This document shows positions 8,426 to 16,503 of a stretch of 64,000 nt of DNA, piece after piece (the first letter of the stretch is position 1; each line of letters opens with the position of its first letter). The DNA lies in contig NZ_RCZJ01000002.1 of NCBI RefSeq assembly GCF_006438845.1, positions 1,108,253 through 1,172,252 of the forward strand, in the 5' to 3' direction. Both the position numbers and the translations under genes were made by a program. This DNA comes from Variovorax ginsengisoli (lineage in GTDB: Bacteria > Pseudomonadota > Gammaproteobacteria > Burkholderiales > Burkholderiaceae_C). Under the pieces are notes generated by a model. The model was not told the origin of the DNA, did not search any database, and was given only the letters and a program-made list of their open reading frames with translations.

Positions 8426-9204
8426 AGCTCGATCTCCGCCACCAGCGGGGCATGGTCCGAGAGATGCGACCACGGCTTGCGCGGCAGCACGACCGGCGAA
8501 TGCACCCCCGCGTTGCGCACGTAAATACGGTCGAGCGACAGCAAGGGGAATCGCGCCGGAAACGTCTTGGCGGCAGCGCCGTTGGCCTGCAGAAAGACCT
8601 CGCGCAGGTTCGCGCCCTCGGCCAGCACCTCGTGGGCTCGACCGCGCCAATCGTTGAAGTCGCCCGCCACCACCAGCGGTGCATCGGCAGGCACCTCGTC
8701 GCGCACGATGTGACAGAGCAGCTCGAGCTGCTGCTGACGGTGCGATTCGGCCAAGCCCAGGTGGGCACAGATCACGTGCACTTCACCCACGCGGCCCGGG
8801 AGACGCAGCGCGCAGTGCAGCAGGCCGCGCTTCTCGGGTCCGGCAATGGAGACGTCGTGGTTGGTGTGGCTGACGATTGGGAACTTCGACAACACGGCGT
8901 TGCCGTGATGCCCTTTCGGATAGACCGCGTTACGTCCGTAGGCGAACTGCGGCCACATGGTGTCGGCCAGAAATTCGTAATGCGGCGCTTCGGGCCAGTT
9001 GGTGTGGCGCTTGGCATGCCGATCGTGTGTGCCTTGCACCTCCTGGAGGAACACCACGTCGGCACCCACCGTGCGAACTGCCTCCCTCAACTCGGGAAGG
9101 ATGAATTTCCGGTTGAGCGCAGTGAAGCCCTTGTGGGTGTTCACGGTCATGACCTTGAGCGAAGTCGGTGTTCGCGCAGGCGTCGTGGGGAGAGTCGCGC
9201 TCAC
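8422..9204 (-). CDS. ybhP: YbhP-like endonuclease/exonuclease/phosphatase family protein
   Basis: About 260 residues, close to E. coli YbhP (253). It matches that protein over its length: [58 protein letters not shown] and HLSDHAPL, which contain the Mg-binding Glu, Asp, Asn and His residues of the EEP fold. Substrate is unknown; the operon with clsB and ybhN suggests a phospholipid or phosphodiester substrate. The start is uncertain: GTG at 9204 gives the family length, while GTG at 9300 would add 32 residues with a hydrophobic stretch. Its stop overlaps the clsB start (GTGA). Confidence 0.88.
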   Translation of the reverse strand: MSATLPTTPARTPTSLKVMTVNTHKGFTALNRKFILPELREAVRTVGADVVFLQEVQGTHDRHAKRHTNWPEAPHYEFLADTMWPQFAYGRNAVYPKGHHGNAVLSKFPIVSHTNHDVSIAGPEKRGLLHCALRLPGRVGEVHVICAHLGLAESHRQQQLELLCHIVRDEVPADAPLVVAGDFNDWRGRAHEVLAEGANLREVFLQANGAAAKTFPARFPLLSLDRIYVRNAGVHSPVVLPRKPWSHLSDHAPLVAEIEL

Positions 9205-9410
9205 GAGAAGAAAGGAGAGAAAAGCATTGAAGTGTTTGTAGAGCCGGCGCCTCGGCAAGCCTGTAGGACGCTCCACCTTCTTCGGACAGGGCGCCGCCAC
9301 GTCCTACAGCTCCGCGTGCACGCGCCTCACACGGGCGTCTGGAAGCCCCTCCTACGGTCATTTCAGGGTCTCGAAAACGACTCGACTTTCAACCTCTCAA
9401 GGAAGACAAC

Positions 9411-9824
9411 ATGCAACGCAATCTCATCACAGCCACTCTTTTTGCCGGCGTGCTGGCCGTCGGTGCCGCGCACGCCCAATCCGTCGTGACGCCGCCTGCC
9501 ACAGCAGGGCAACCCAGCACCGAATCGCGCGCAGGCGTGCCCAACCCGACGCAGCGCCCCGACGGCAGCATGCCGGCATCGCGCGAGGCGGTGAAGTCGG
9601 AAGCACGTGTTCAGAACCGCAACCCGGCCAACAGCAACACGCCCGGCGGCGAACCGAGCACCATGACCAACAACCAGCCCAATGCAACGCCGCAAGTGAT
9701 GAGCGGAACGACGCGCAGCGAGGTGCGCCAGGATGCGCTCAAGACCAAGCCGCAATTTGGTCAGAAGGGGGAGCGCCCGGATGTGCCCACCAATCCCAAG
9801 ACCTCGACCGGTACGCCCAAGTAA
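9411..9824 (+). CDS. Secreted low-complexity protein of unknown function
   Basis: A protein of 137 residues with a short signal peptide (cleavage AHA-Q near residue 22). The mature part is hydrophilic and rich in Pro, Thr, Asn, Gln and Ser, with no cysteine and no predicted helix, so it is probably disordered. I recognise no family. A good ribosome site (AGGAAG) sits 6 bases before the ATG and a strong hairpin terminator follows 21 bases after the stop, so it is a single-gene transcription unit. Confidence 0.72.
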   Translation: MQRNLITATLFAGVLAVGAAHAQSVVTPPATAGQPSTESRAGVPNPTQRPDGSMPASREAVKSEARVQNRNPANSNTPGGEPSTMTNNQPNATPQVMSGTTRSEVRQDALKTKPQFGQKGERPDVPTNPKTSTGTPK

Positions 9825-9845
9825 GGCTGTACGCACAGAGAAAGT

Positions 9846-9874
9846 CCGCGGCACCTCGGTGCCGCGGGCTTTTT
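9846..9874 (+). terminator. Rho-independent terminator
   Basis: A perfect 10-bp inverted repeat (CCGCGGCACC / GGTGCCGCGG) with a two-base centre is followed by GCTTTTTG. It ends the secreted-protein transcript and lies 40 bases before the convergent Spy-like gene ends. Confidence 0.85.
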
Positions 9875-9913
9875 GCTTTCAGAGCGCCGAACTTGCGCTC
9901 AGCGGAGACTTGC

Positions 9914-10447
9914 TCAGCCCTTGGCCGGCTGCATTGGGCGGTCAGCGCCGTGCCCGTGGTGCTTGCCGTGCCGACCGTGCGGCATTGCCTTCGCATCGAA
10001 AGTCATCTGCTGTTCGGGCGTCAGCACAGCGTAAAAGCTGCGCGTGGCATCGGCTCGCTGTGCGAAACGTGCTGCACGTTCGCTTTGACGCGCCTGCATG
10101 CGATCCAGCCGTTGCGGGGTGCTGAGCTTTTCGAACTCGGCACGGGCGGCCTTTCGGTCGATCCGTTGCGGCGGCGCCTTGGGTTTGACGGCGCTTTCGT
10201 AGGTCGACCATGCGCCTTCCTGCGACGCATTCAACTTCAGCTGGGCCTTGAGGTCGGCCATGTGTTTGACGCGGCGTTCCTGCATGCGCTCGGCCAACTT
10301 GCCGTCCCTCGCCGGATGGACGCGTTGCTCGGCGTGAACCTGCGGCCCCGCCGGCACGGCGGGCGGTGGCGTCGTCTGGGCCGACGCGGCGAAGGTGGCC
10401 GAGGCCAGCAGGCTGGCCCACAGAATGCGTTGACGTGCGGTGATCAT
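9914..10447 (-). CDS. Spy/CpxP-family periplasmic protein (LTxxQ motif)
   Basis: A protein of 177 residues with a signal peptide (cleavage ASA-Q near residue 24) and a helical, Arg/Lys/Gln-rich mature part. It carries the family motif as LTPEQQMTF at about residue 147 and a His-rich tail (HGRHGKHHGHG) that may bind metal. Spy and CpxP are periplasmic chaperones or stress sensors. The start at 10447 begins the signal peptide and follows an AAAGGAA ribosome site; the longer frame to 10543 is not needed. A set of 10-bp-phased GTGAG/GTAAA/GTGAA half-sites lies about 100 bases upstream. Confidence 0.85.
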   Translation of the reverse strand: MITARQRILWASLLASATFAASAQTTPPPAVPAGPQVHAEQRVHPARDGKLAERMQERRVKHMADLKAQLKLNASQEGAWSTYESAVKPKAPPQRIDRKAARAEFEKLSTPQRLDRMQARQSERAARFAQRADATRSFYAVLTPEQQMTFDAKAMPHGRHGKHHGHGADRPMQPAKG

Positions 10448-10549
10448 GAGAGCGGTTCCTTTCAGAGATGTCCCGATGCCATCGGCAGCGGGTGAGAGGA
10501 AGTGTGGAAGCGCCGTGTGTCGCCGCCTTCTCGCGGCGGTCAACGCCGC

Positions 10550-10574
10550 GTGAGCGTGCGTAAAGAAGCGTGAA
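10550..10574. promoter_or_regulatory. Three 10-bp-phased half-sites, possible OmpR/CpxR-family operator
   Basis: GTGAG, GTAAA and GTGAA are spaced by exactly five bases each. The last two give GTAAA-N5-GTGAA, one base from the CpxR consensus GTAAA-N5-GTAAA. The site lies 103 bases upstream of the Spy-like gene, whose E. coli counterpart is CpxR-controlled. No CpxR gene is visible in the window, so the regulator is an inference. Confidence 0.35.
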
Positions 10575-10648
10575 CGCCCGCGCGGGACAATCCGCGGTGT
10601 CGCGTCGAAAAATAAGGCACGCCGCCAACGGCCAGCGGCGCAAGGATC

Positions 10649-10975
10649 TCAGGCGACCGGTCCGAGCTTCGCGAGGGCCGCATCGATCGATGCGCTGTCG
10701 GTCGGCCGCACCAGCCTGGCGACTTCCTGGCCATCGCGCAGGAACACGAGCGTGGGCCAGAGCTTGACACCGAACGACCGGCCCAGCGGGCGCCCGCTGC
10801 CGTCTTCCACCTTCAGGTGCGGAAGGCCCGGATGGGCCTCGAAGGCACGGTCGACCAGCGGCTGCGCAGCTTGGCAATGGCCGCACCAGTTGGTGCCGAA
10901 ATCGACAATGGCAGCACCACGCAATGCGTCGATGTCCGCGCGGGATTCGGTTTCGGGAAGATAAGGTTTGCTCAT
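10649..10975 (-). CDS. Thioredoxin-like protein
   Basis: A cytoplasmic protein of 108 residues with a thioredoxin fold: the active site is WCGHC (C31 and C34), and the cis-proline loop is WPTLVF. CGHC is more oxidising than the CGPC of classical thioredoxin and is typical of PDI-like and some bacterial thioredoxin-like proteins. No signal peptide is present. It lies about 70 bases downstream of the racemase-like gene on the same strand, so it may be the tail of the ABC transporter operon or have its own promoter. Confidence 0.87.
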   Translation of the reverse strand: MSKPYLPETESRADIDALRGAAIVDFGTNWCGHCQAAQPLVDRAFEAHPGLPHLKVEDGSGRPLGRSFGVKLWPTLVFLRDGQEVARLVRPTDSASIDAALAKLGPVA

Positions 10976-11048
10976 TGCACGCTCCGGTTTTCCAAGAGCG
11001 TCGCATACGCCCGCGGCGGCACCCGTCAGCCGAGGCGAAACGCAGCGG

Positions 11049-11786
11049 TCAGTCCAGCGCCGTCAGTTCCCATGACACGTTCTGCCAAGCGACGCCGAAA
11101 CCGCGATCGGCCGCGCCAGCGTCCTTGCGGCGCAGCGCCTCGAGCGCCCACTGCGCGCCCGCATGCACACTGTCGATCAAAGGCACCGGCACCCGAGAAG
11201 CGATGTCGGCCGCCATGCCCGCAAGCCCCGCGCCCCCCAGGATCACCGCCTGCGCCTTGAAGCGTTCGGCTGCCTCGATACAGGCTTCCGCCAGCAGCAG
11301 CCGCGCGCCGGCAGGGTCGGCAGCGAGCTGCGCGCCCGTCGGTGCCACCGTATGGATGCCCGCCAGCGTGGAGCCGTGACCCAGGCCGTTGGCCAGGCGC
11401 GAGAGCATCGGCCGCCAGCGCTCGCCGCCAGTGACGATGGCGAAGCGACCGTGCCAGGCGGACTCGGAAAACGCCGCCTCGGCCAGCCCGCCCACGGGCA
11501 CGCCTGCACCTTCGCGCAGCGCGAACAAACCGGGGTCGCCGAAGCAGCCGATCAGCACGGCGTCGGGCCGGCCCTGCTGCGCGACATGTGCGGCCCAGGC
11601 GTCGAGCACCGCGTGGTTGGCCACCGCGTAGCTGGCCTCGGACGAGATGTAGGGCGCACCGAAGCGCGCCGTGATGGTCTGGACCTGCATCGCATCGCCG
11701 ACACCCGCCTGCACATGGTGCTGGAGCAGCGCGCTGACGGACGCCGAGGTGTTGGGATTGATGACGAGCAAGCGCGGCATGGGCAT
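11049..11786 (-). CDS. Asp/Glu/hydantoin racemase-family protein with one catalytic Cys replaced
   Basis: A protein of 245 residues with the hydantoin racemase pattern: VINPNTS near the N-terminus and IGCFGDPGL with the first catalytic Cys (C81). The second catalytic Cys, normally in an ILGCAGM-type motif, is Gly here (ILGGAGLAGMA, G185); the codons GGG-GGC confirm this. Racemases of this fold need both Cys as acid and base, so this protein may do a one-base reaction or another job. Its ATG overlaps the stop of the upstream permease gene by one base (TGATG), which ties it to the ABC importer, so its substrate is likely the imported compound or a product of it. Confidence 0.8.
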   Translation of the reverse strand: MPMPRLLVINPNTSASVSALLQHHVQAGVGDAMQVQTITARFGAPYISSEASYAVANHAVLDAWAAHVAQQGRPDAVLIGCFGDPGLFALREGAGVPVGGLAEAAFSESAWHGRFAIVTGGERWRPMLSRLANGLGHGSTLAGIHTVAPTGAQLAADPAGARLLLAEACIEAAERFKAQAVILGGAGLAGMAADIASRVPVPLIDSVHAGAQWALEALRRKDAGAADRGFGVAWQNVSWELTALD

Positions 11787-12676
11787 CAGCTTCGGCGGGT
11801 GGAACGGCGACGCAACAGCGAGGCGCCGCCCAAGGCGACGGCCATCACGCCGAGCGACACGATGGTGGTGACTGTACCCAGTGCGTAGATCGACGGCGTG
11901 GTCACGGTGGAGGTGAGGCCCTGCAGTTCGAGCGGCAGCGTGTTGACGTCGCCGATGGCCTGCGAGGTGCGAGCGATCTCGTCCCAGCTCAGCGTGAAAC
12001 CGAACATGCCGATGCCGACGATCGACGGACCGATCAGCGGAAGCACCACGTGGCGGAAGGTCTGCCAAGGGGTGGCGCCGAGGTCGCGCGCGGCCTCTTC
12101 ATAGGCCGGATTGAAGCGGTTGAACACGGCGAACATGATGAGCAGGCCGAAGGGCAACGTCCACGTGAGGTGTGCACCGAGCGCCGACGTGAACAGGCCC
12201 AGCGCAGTGCCGTAGTTCTCGAGCGCGCCGGTTGCGTCCATCGCAGTCAACGCTTCCTTGATGCCGGTGTCGAGCAGGCGGAACTGCAGGCCGATGCCGA
12301 GCGAGATGATGATCGACGGCATGATCAAGCTGGCTACCGTGACGAAGAACAGCGCATTGCTGCCCGCCAGCTTCTTCCGGAACGCCAGCCCCGCCAGCAC
12401 CGACAGCACGACGGTGAAGGCCATCACGACGGCGCCCAGTGCCAGCGAGCGCCGGAAGGCCGCGCCGATGTCAACCGTGCCCAGGCCCTCGGCCAGCTTG
12501 TAGAACCAGTGCAGCGACACGCCACGCAGCGGGAAGGTCAGCCCGCCTTCGGGGCCTTGGAAGCTGAGCACGAAGATCGTGATCATCGGGCCGTAGAGAA
12601 ACAGCACGAAGAGCGCGAAGACCAGCGCCAGCGGCCAAAAGCCTGCCGCGCGTTTCTCGCCGATGCGGTTGCTCAT
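11786..12676 (-). CDS. ABC transporter permease, PotC-like
   Basis: A protein of 296 residues with six hydrophobic segments and the BPD_transp_1 permease loop (EEAARDLGATPWQTFRHVVLP, the EAA motif that docks on the ATPase). It is the second permease of a spermidine/putrescine-type importer. The gene starts one base after the stop of the first permease gene and its own stop overlaps the racemase-like start. The substrate is not readable from the sequence; polyamine, amino-acid derivative or related small cation are the usual choices in this family. Confidence 0.9.
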   Translation of the reverse strand: MSNRIGEKRAAGFWPLALVFALFVLFLYGPMITIFVLSFQGPEGGLTFPLRGVSLHWFYKLAEGLGTVDIGAAFRRSLALGAVVMAFTVVLSVLAGLAFRKKLAGSNALFFVTVASLIMPSIIISLGIGLQFRLLDTGIKEALTAMDATGALENYGTALGLFTSALGAHLTWTLPFGLLIMFAVFNRFNPAYEEAARDLGATPWQTFRHVVLPLIGPSIVGIGMFGFTLSWDEIARTSQAIGDVNTLPLELQGLTSTVTTPSIYALGTVTTIVSLGVMAVALGGASLLRRRSTRRS

Positions 12677-12677
12677 G

Positions 12678-13595
12678 TCAGAGTTCCTTGCGGATGTCGA
12701 CGAGCCGCGTCAGGCCCCAGATGATCATCAGCACCACCGCCAGCAGGATCATCGCGTTGGCCGCCGCGAGCGGGAACTGCAGGTACGAGGTCTGCACCTG
12801 GATGATCTTGCCGATGGAAGCGATCTGCTGGCCGCCCATCACGCCGATGGTCACGAAGTCGCCCATCACGATGGTGATGACGAAGATCGAGCCGATCAGG
12901 ATGCCGGTGCGCGACAGCGGAACGATCACGTTCCACAGCGTCTGCCAGCCGGACGCTCCGGCGTCGTTGGCGGCCTCGAGCAGCGAACGGTCGATGCGCA
13001 TCATGCTGTTGAAGATCGGCACGATCATGAACATCGTGTAGAGGTGCACGAAGGCCAGCACCACCGAGAAGTCGGAGAACAGCAGCCAATCGAGCGGCTC
13101 GTTCACCAGTCCGATGCCCATCAGCCCCTGGTTGACCAGTCCGTTGCGGCCCAGCAGCGGCACCCACGAAATCATGCGGATGACGTTCGACGTCCAGAAG
13201 GGCACCGTGCACAGCACGAAAAGCACCGTTTGCATCGTCGACGAGCGCACGTGGAAGGCGAGGAAGTAAGCGACGGAAAAGCCGATGAGCAGTGTGATGC
13301 CCCACACCAGCAGGCAGAACTTGAGCGTGCTGATGTAGGTGCTGATCGTGACGCAGAAATCGCCGTTGTCGGTGAGCTGCGAACAGCCTTCGAACAGGCT
13401 CAGGTAGTTGCGCAGCGTGACTGCGGGGATCAGCTCGTACTCGTTGAAATTCCACAGGCTGACCATCGCGATCAGCGCCAGTGGAATCAGGAAGAACAGC
13501 AGGAACACCGCCGCGAACGGCAGCGCCTGCCACCACGCCTTGACAGCATGCGTCGGCGCGGAAGCGGCGTGGCCGGATGCGACAGGTGTGCTCAT
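12678..13595 (-). CDS. ABC transporter permease, PotB-like
   Basis: A protein of 305 residues with six hydrophobic segments and an EAA-type loop (LLEAANDAGASGWQTLWNV). It forms the membrane channel with the next permease. The ATG at 13595 is used; an upstream TTG at 13607 is possible but has no better ribosome site. It is separated from the substrate-binding protein gene by 152 bases that contain a dispersed GC-rich repeat and a long hairpin, unlike the tight spacing of the rest of the operon. Confidence 0.9.
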   Translation of the reverse strand: MSTPVASGHAASAPTHAVKAWWQALPFAAVFLLFFLIPLALIAMVSLWNFNEYELIPAVTLRNYLSLFEGCSQLTDNGDFCVTISTYISTLKFCLLVWGITLLIGFSVAYFLAFHVRSSTMQTVLFVLCTVPFWTSNVIRMISWVPLLGRNGLVNQGLMGIGLVNEPLDWLLFSDFSVVLAFVHLYTMFMIVPIFNSMMRIDRSLLEAANDAGASGWQTLWNVIVPLSRTGILIGSIFVITIVMGDFVTIGVMGGQQIASIGKIIQVQTSYLQFPLAAANAMILLAVVLMIIWGLTRLVDIRKEL

Positions 13596-13650
13596 AAGGT
13601 GGCGCAATGTTGTTGGTTCAAGGCGAGCGACGCGAAGCCCGTTGGTGAGG

Positions 13651-13729
13651 CACCGCGGAACCGGCTTTGCCGGGCCGCTGGTGTCGCCCCCTCACAGGGG
13701 GAGGGCGAAACGAAGCGCAGCCTGGGGGT
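13651..13729. repeat. Dispersed intergenic GC-rich repeat, copy 1
   Basis: An imperfectly palindromic element: a GGCTTTGCC-type hairpin, then GTGTCGCCCCC, a GGGGG return arm, GGGCGAAACGAAGCGCAG and CCTGGGGGTC. A second diverged copy lies at 53929-54017. The blocks GGCTTTGCC, GTCGCCCCC and CTGGGGGT are shared in the same order. The element lies inside the ABC operon between the binding-protein and permease genes. Confidence 0.65.
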
Positions 13730-13766
13730 CGAATTTGTCGACAGCCTTCAGGCTGCGACAAATTCG
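13730..13766. other. Long hairpin at the 3' end of the binding-protein gene
   Basis: CGAATTTGTCG(A)CAGCC pairs with GGCTGCGACAAATTCG, giving a 16-bp stem with one bulged A and a four-base loop that contains the stop codon of the substrate-binding protein gene. No T-run follows in the direction of transcription, so it fits an mRNA-stabilising or processing hairpin, which would favour high binding-protein levels over permease, as REP hairpins do in other ABC operons. Confidence 0.55.
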
Positions 13767-15028
13767 TTCCACTTCCTGACCATGTACTCGTTCTCGTCCA
13801 TCACCGCGTTCCAGCAGGCGATGCCACCCATGCGCGCTTCGTAGCTGCCGCCGTCGCGCACCGAACCGGCCTTGGCGATCACGTCGCCTTGTGGGCTCTT
13901 GATGTCTTGCGCGGCGGCCTTGCCTTCCATCCAGTAGGCCCACTCGTAGGCTTCCATCTTGGTCTTGGCCGTCTCGAGCACCGCGCTGTAGTAGCCCTGG
14001 CGGTTCAGGTAGGCACCGGCCCAGCCGTCGAGGAACCAGTTGATGAACTCGTACGCACCGTCGAGCTTCTTGCCCGACAGCGTGGCCGGCAGGCCGAAGC
14101 CCGAGGCCCAGGCGCGGTACCCTTCCTTGAGCGGCTGGAAGGTGCAGTCGATGCCCTTGCTGCGCACCGCCGTCACCGCCGGCGACCACATCGACTGGAT
14201 CACGACTTCGCCCGACGCCATCAGATTGACCGACTCGTTGAAGTCCTTCCACAGCGCGCGGAACTGGCCGGCCTTCTTGGCTTCGATCAGGGTCTTGATC
14301 GTCAGGTCGATCTCGGCCTTGGTCATGTTGCCCTTGTCCTTGTACTTGTGGATGCCCTTGGCCTCCACCACCATCGCGGCGTCCATGATGCCGATCGACG
14401 GGATGTTCAGGATCGCGGCCTTGCCCTTGAACTCGGGGTTCAGCAGTTCGGCCCACGAGGTGATGGGGCGCTTGATCAGGTCGGGCCGGATGCCCAGCGT
14501 GTCGGCGTTGTAGGTGGTCGGGATGAGCGACATGAACTGCGTGGCCGACTTGGCGAAGACCTTGCTCTTCTCGCCTTCGAGGTAGATCACCTTGACCGGC
14601 GCCGTGCCCTGGTCGCCGACCTTCTTGCCGGCCACTTCGCCCTTGGTGAACAGCGAGGTGATCTTGTCGGCGTTCTTCACGCGCTTGCTGTCGATGCCCT
14701 TGAGGTTGCCGGTCGGCACGATCTTCTTGAGCGAGAAGAACTCGGTGTCGATCAGGTCGAAGCTGTTGGGCGCGGTCACGGCGCGCTTGGTCACGTCGTC
14801 GGTGGTCACGGCCACGTACTGGATCTCGATGCCGGTGTCGGCCTTGAACTTCTCGGCGATCGCCTTGTCCTGGTTCACCGCAGTGCCCAGGTAGCGCAGC
14901 ACGATCTTCTCCTGCGCGTGGACGAAGGGCGCCATGCCGCTCGCGAGGATGCCGGCCAGGCCGGCGCCGCCTTGAATGAGGGTGCGGCGCTGCAGGCCGT
15001 TGCGGGACGAATCGACAGGTTCGGACAT
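13748..15028 (-). CDS. ABC transporter substrate-binding protein, PotD-like
   Basis: A protein of 426 residues. The N-terminus has a twin-arginine-like signal (LQRRTLIQGGAGLAG, cleavage VHA-Q near residue 39). The rest is a two-lobed extracellular solute-binding domain of the PotD/PotF type (RYLGTAVNQDKAIAEKF, FDLIDTEFFSLKK, GYRAWASGFGLP). It would capture the substrate in the periplasm. The ATG at 15028 has a GGAG ribosome site at the right distance. It follows the ATPase gene by 50 bases and precedes the repeat and hairpin before the permease genes. Confidence 0.9.
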   Translation of the reverse strand: MSEPVDSSRNGLQRRTLIQGGAGLAGILASGMAPFVHAQEKIVLRYLGTAVNQDKAIAEKFKADTGIEIQYVAVTTDDVTKRAVTAPNSFDLIDTEFFSLKKIVPTGNLKGIDSKRVKNADKITSLFTKGEVAGKKVGDQGTAPVKVIYLEGEKSKVFAKSATQFMSLIPTTYNADTLGIRPDLIKRPITSWAELLNPEFKGKAAILNIPSIGIMDAAMVVEAKGIHKYKDKGNMTKAEIDLTIKTLIEAKKAGQFRALWKDFNESVNLMASGEVVIQSMWSPAVTAVRSKGIDCTFQPLKEGYRAWASGFGLPATLSGKKLDGAYEFINWFLDGWAGAYLNRQGYYSAVLETAKTKMEAYEWAYWMEGKAAAQDIKSPQGDVIAKAGSVRDGGSYEARMGGIACWNAVMDENEYMVRKWNEFVAA

Positions 15029-15078
15029 GGGAGGTCTCCGGTTGCTGGTTTGAGAGGAATGGGTTGTGGGTCGGGCGG

Positions 15079-16179
15079 TCAAGCCACGAAGGCGGCGATG
15101 GCTGCGGTGTCGTCCCGCGCGACCGGCGGCGGGGCGGCACGGTCGGCCGGACGCTGGGCACCGGGGCGGAGCACCCGCGCGTCGGCCTCGGCCCAGCTCA
15201 GGCGCACCGCGTCGCCCGACGCATAGGGCCGTGCCAGAAAGGCGGCTTCACCGAGCAGCACCGAGACGGTCTGGCGTTCCTTCGCCACGCCGTCGAGGGC
15301 CAGGCCGAGCAGCACGTAGGTGCCCTGGTATTCGACGTCGGTCACGTGCGCCGGGACGCCAGCGCCGCCGGTGTCGGGCGCGATCTGCATGTGGTCGTTG
15401 CGCACGGCGATCGCGCCGGCCGGCGTGTCCAGCACGTTGTGGCCGCCCATGAAACGCGCGACGAATTCGCTGGACGGATGGTTGTAGACCTGGTGCGGCG
15501 AGCCGACCTGCTCGATCAGGCCGTGGTTCATCACGACCATGGTGTCGGCCAGCGCCATCGCCTCTTCCTGCGAGTGCGTGACGTGGATGAAGGTCAGGCC
15601 CAACTCCTTTTGCCAGCGGCGCAGTTCCGCGCGCATCTGGATGCGCAGGAAGGGGTCGAGCGCCGACAACGGCTCGTCGAGCAGCAGCACGCGCGGTTCG
15701 GTGATCAACGCGCGCGCCAACGCCACGCGCTGCTGTTGGCCGCCGGAGAGTTCACCGGGCTTGCGCTCGGCCAGGTGGCCCATGGCCACGCGTTCAAGCA
15801 AATCACCAGCGCGCTTCTGGCGCTCGGCCTTGCCGACGCCCTTCATCTTCAGGCTGAAGGCCACGTTGTCGAGCGCCGAGAGATGCGGGAACAGGGCGAA
15901 GCTCTGGAACATCATCGCCGTGCCGCGCGCCGCGGCGGGCAGGTCGGTGATGTTGCGGTTGTCGAGCAGGATGTCGCCGCTCGACACCGACTCGTGCCCC
16001 GCGATCATCCGCAGCGTGGTGCTCTTGCCGCAGCCCGAAGGACCGAGCAGGCAGCAGTAGCCGCCGCTGGCGATGCGCAGGTCGATCTGGTCGACCGCGG
16101 CCGGCGTGCCGGCTGCGTAGCGCTTGGTCAGCGCGATCACTTCGACGGCAGCGGGCGGAGGGGTGACGACGGCATCCAT
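15079..16179 (-). CDS. ABC transporter ATP-binding protein, PotA-like
   Basis: A protein of 366 residues: nucleotide-binding domain at about 10-245 with Walker A GPSGCGKST, signature LSGGQQQRVALARAL, Walker B VLLLDEPLSALDP and the H-loop VTHSQEEAM, then a C-terminal TOBE domain (about 280-350). It powers the importer formed by the downstream permeases and binding protein. First gene of the operon ATPase, binding protein, permease, permease, racemase-like. The promoter should lie in the 156 bases before it, shared with the small plus-strand gene at 16336; TTAATAT near 16258 is a possible -10 for that small gene. Confidence 0.92.
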   Translation of the reverse strand: MDAVVTPPPAAVEVIALTKRYAAGTPAAVDQIDLRIASGGYCCLLGPSGCGKSTTLRMIAGHESVSSGDILLDNRNITDLPAAARGTAMMFQSFALFPHLSALDNVAFSLKMKGVGKAERQKRAGDLLERVAMGHLAERKPGELSGGQQQRVALARALITEPRVLLLDEPLSALDPFLRIQMRAELRRWQKELGLTFIHVTHSQEEAMALADTMVVMNHGLIEQVGSPHQVYNHPSSEFVARFMGGHNVLDTPAGAIAVRNDHMQIAPDTGGAGVPAHVTDVEYQGTYVLLGLALDGVAKERQTVSVLLGEAAFLARPYASGDAVRLSWAEADARVLRPGAQRPADRAAPPPVARDDTAAIAAFVA

Positions 16180-16335
16180 GCCGGCGTCTTCGCAAGACGT
16201 GTGCCAATCGCGAACGCACCAAAGGCGTGCAGCACGGTGGTGTGGTCACAGAGGTCGTTAATATCGGGCGCTTTCCAGCATCGAACGCCCCGTGCGCCGG
16301 CCACCACGCCCCAGGCACCGCCCCCAGAGCAGCCC

Positions 16336-16488
16336 ATGGACCTTCAGACGACGATCGGCCTCGGACTGCTCACGCTCGTGGGCGCCGTCATTGCCATGGC
16401 CGGCACGCACCCGGAAAACCGCATTCCGTACGCGATCCACATCTCGATCGTCACCGCGCTCGCCTACATCGTCTGCAAGCTCAACTGA
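16336..16488 (+). CDS. Small hydrophobic membrane protein of unknown function
   Basis: A 50-residue reading frame with two hydrophobic segments (about residues 7-22 and 31-47) separated by a polar loop (THPENRIPY). Codon use is like that of the neighbouring genes. It sits between the divergent ABC operon promoter and the convergent transglycosylase gene, with 15 bases to the latter. I recognise no family and the ribosome site is weak, so it may still be a chance frame. Confidence 0.5.
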   Translation: MDLQTTIGLGLLTLVGAVIAMAGTHPENRIPYAIHISIVTALAYIVCKLN

Positions 16489-16503
16489 GCGGTTGCGCCC
16501 GAT

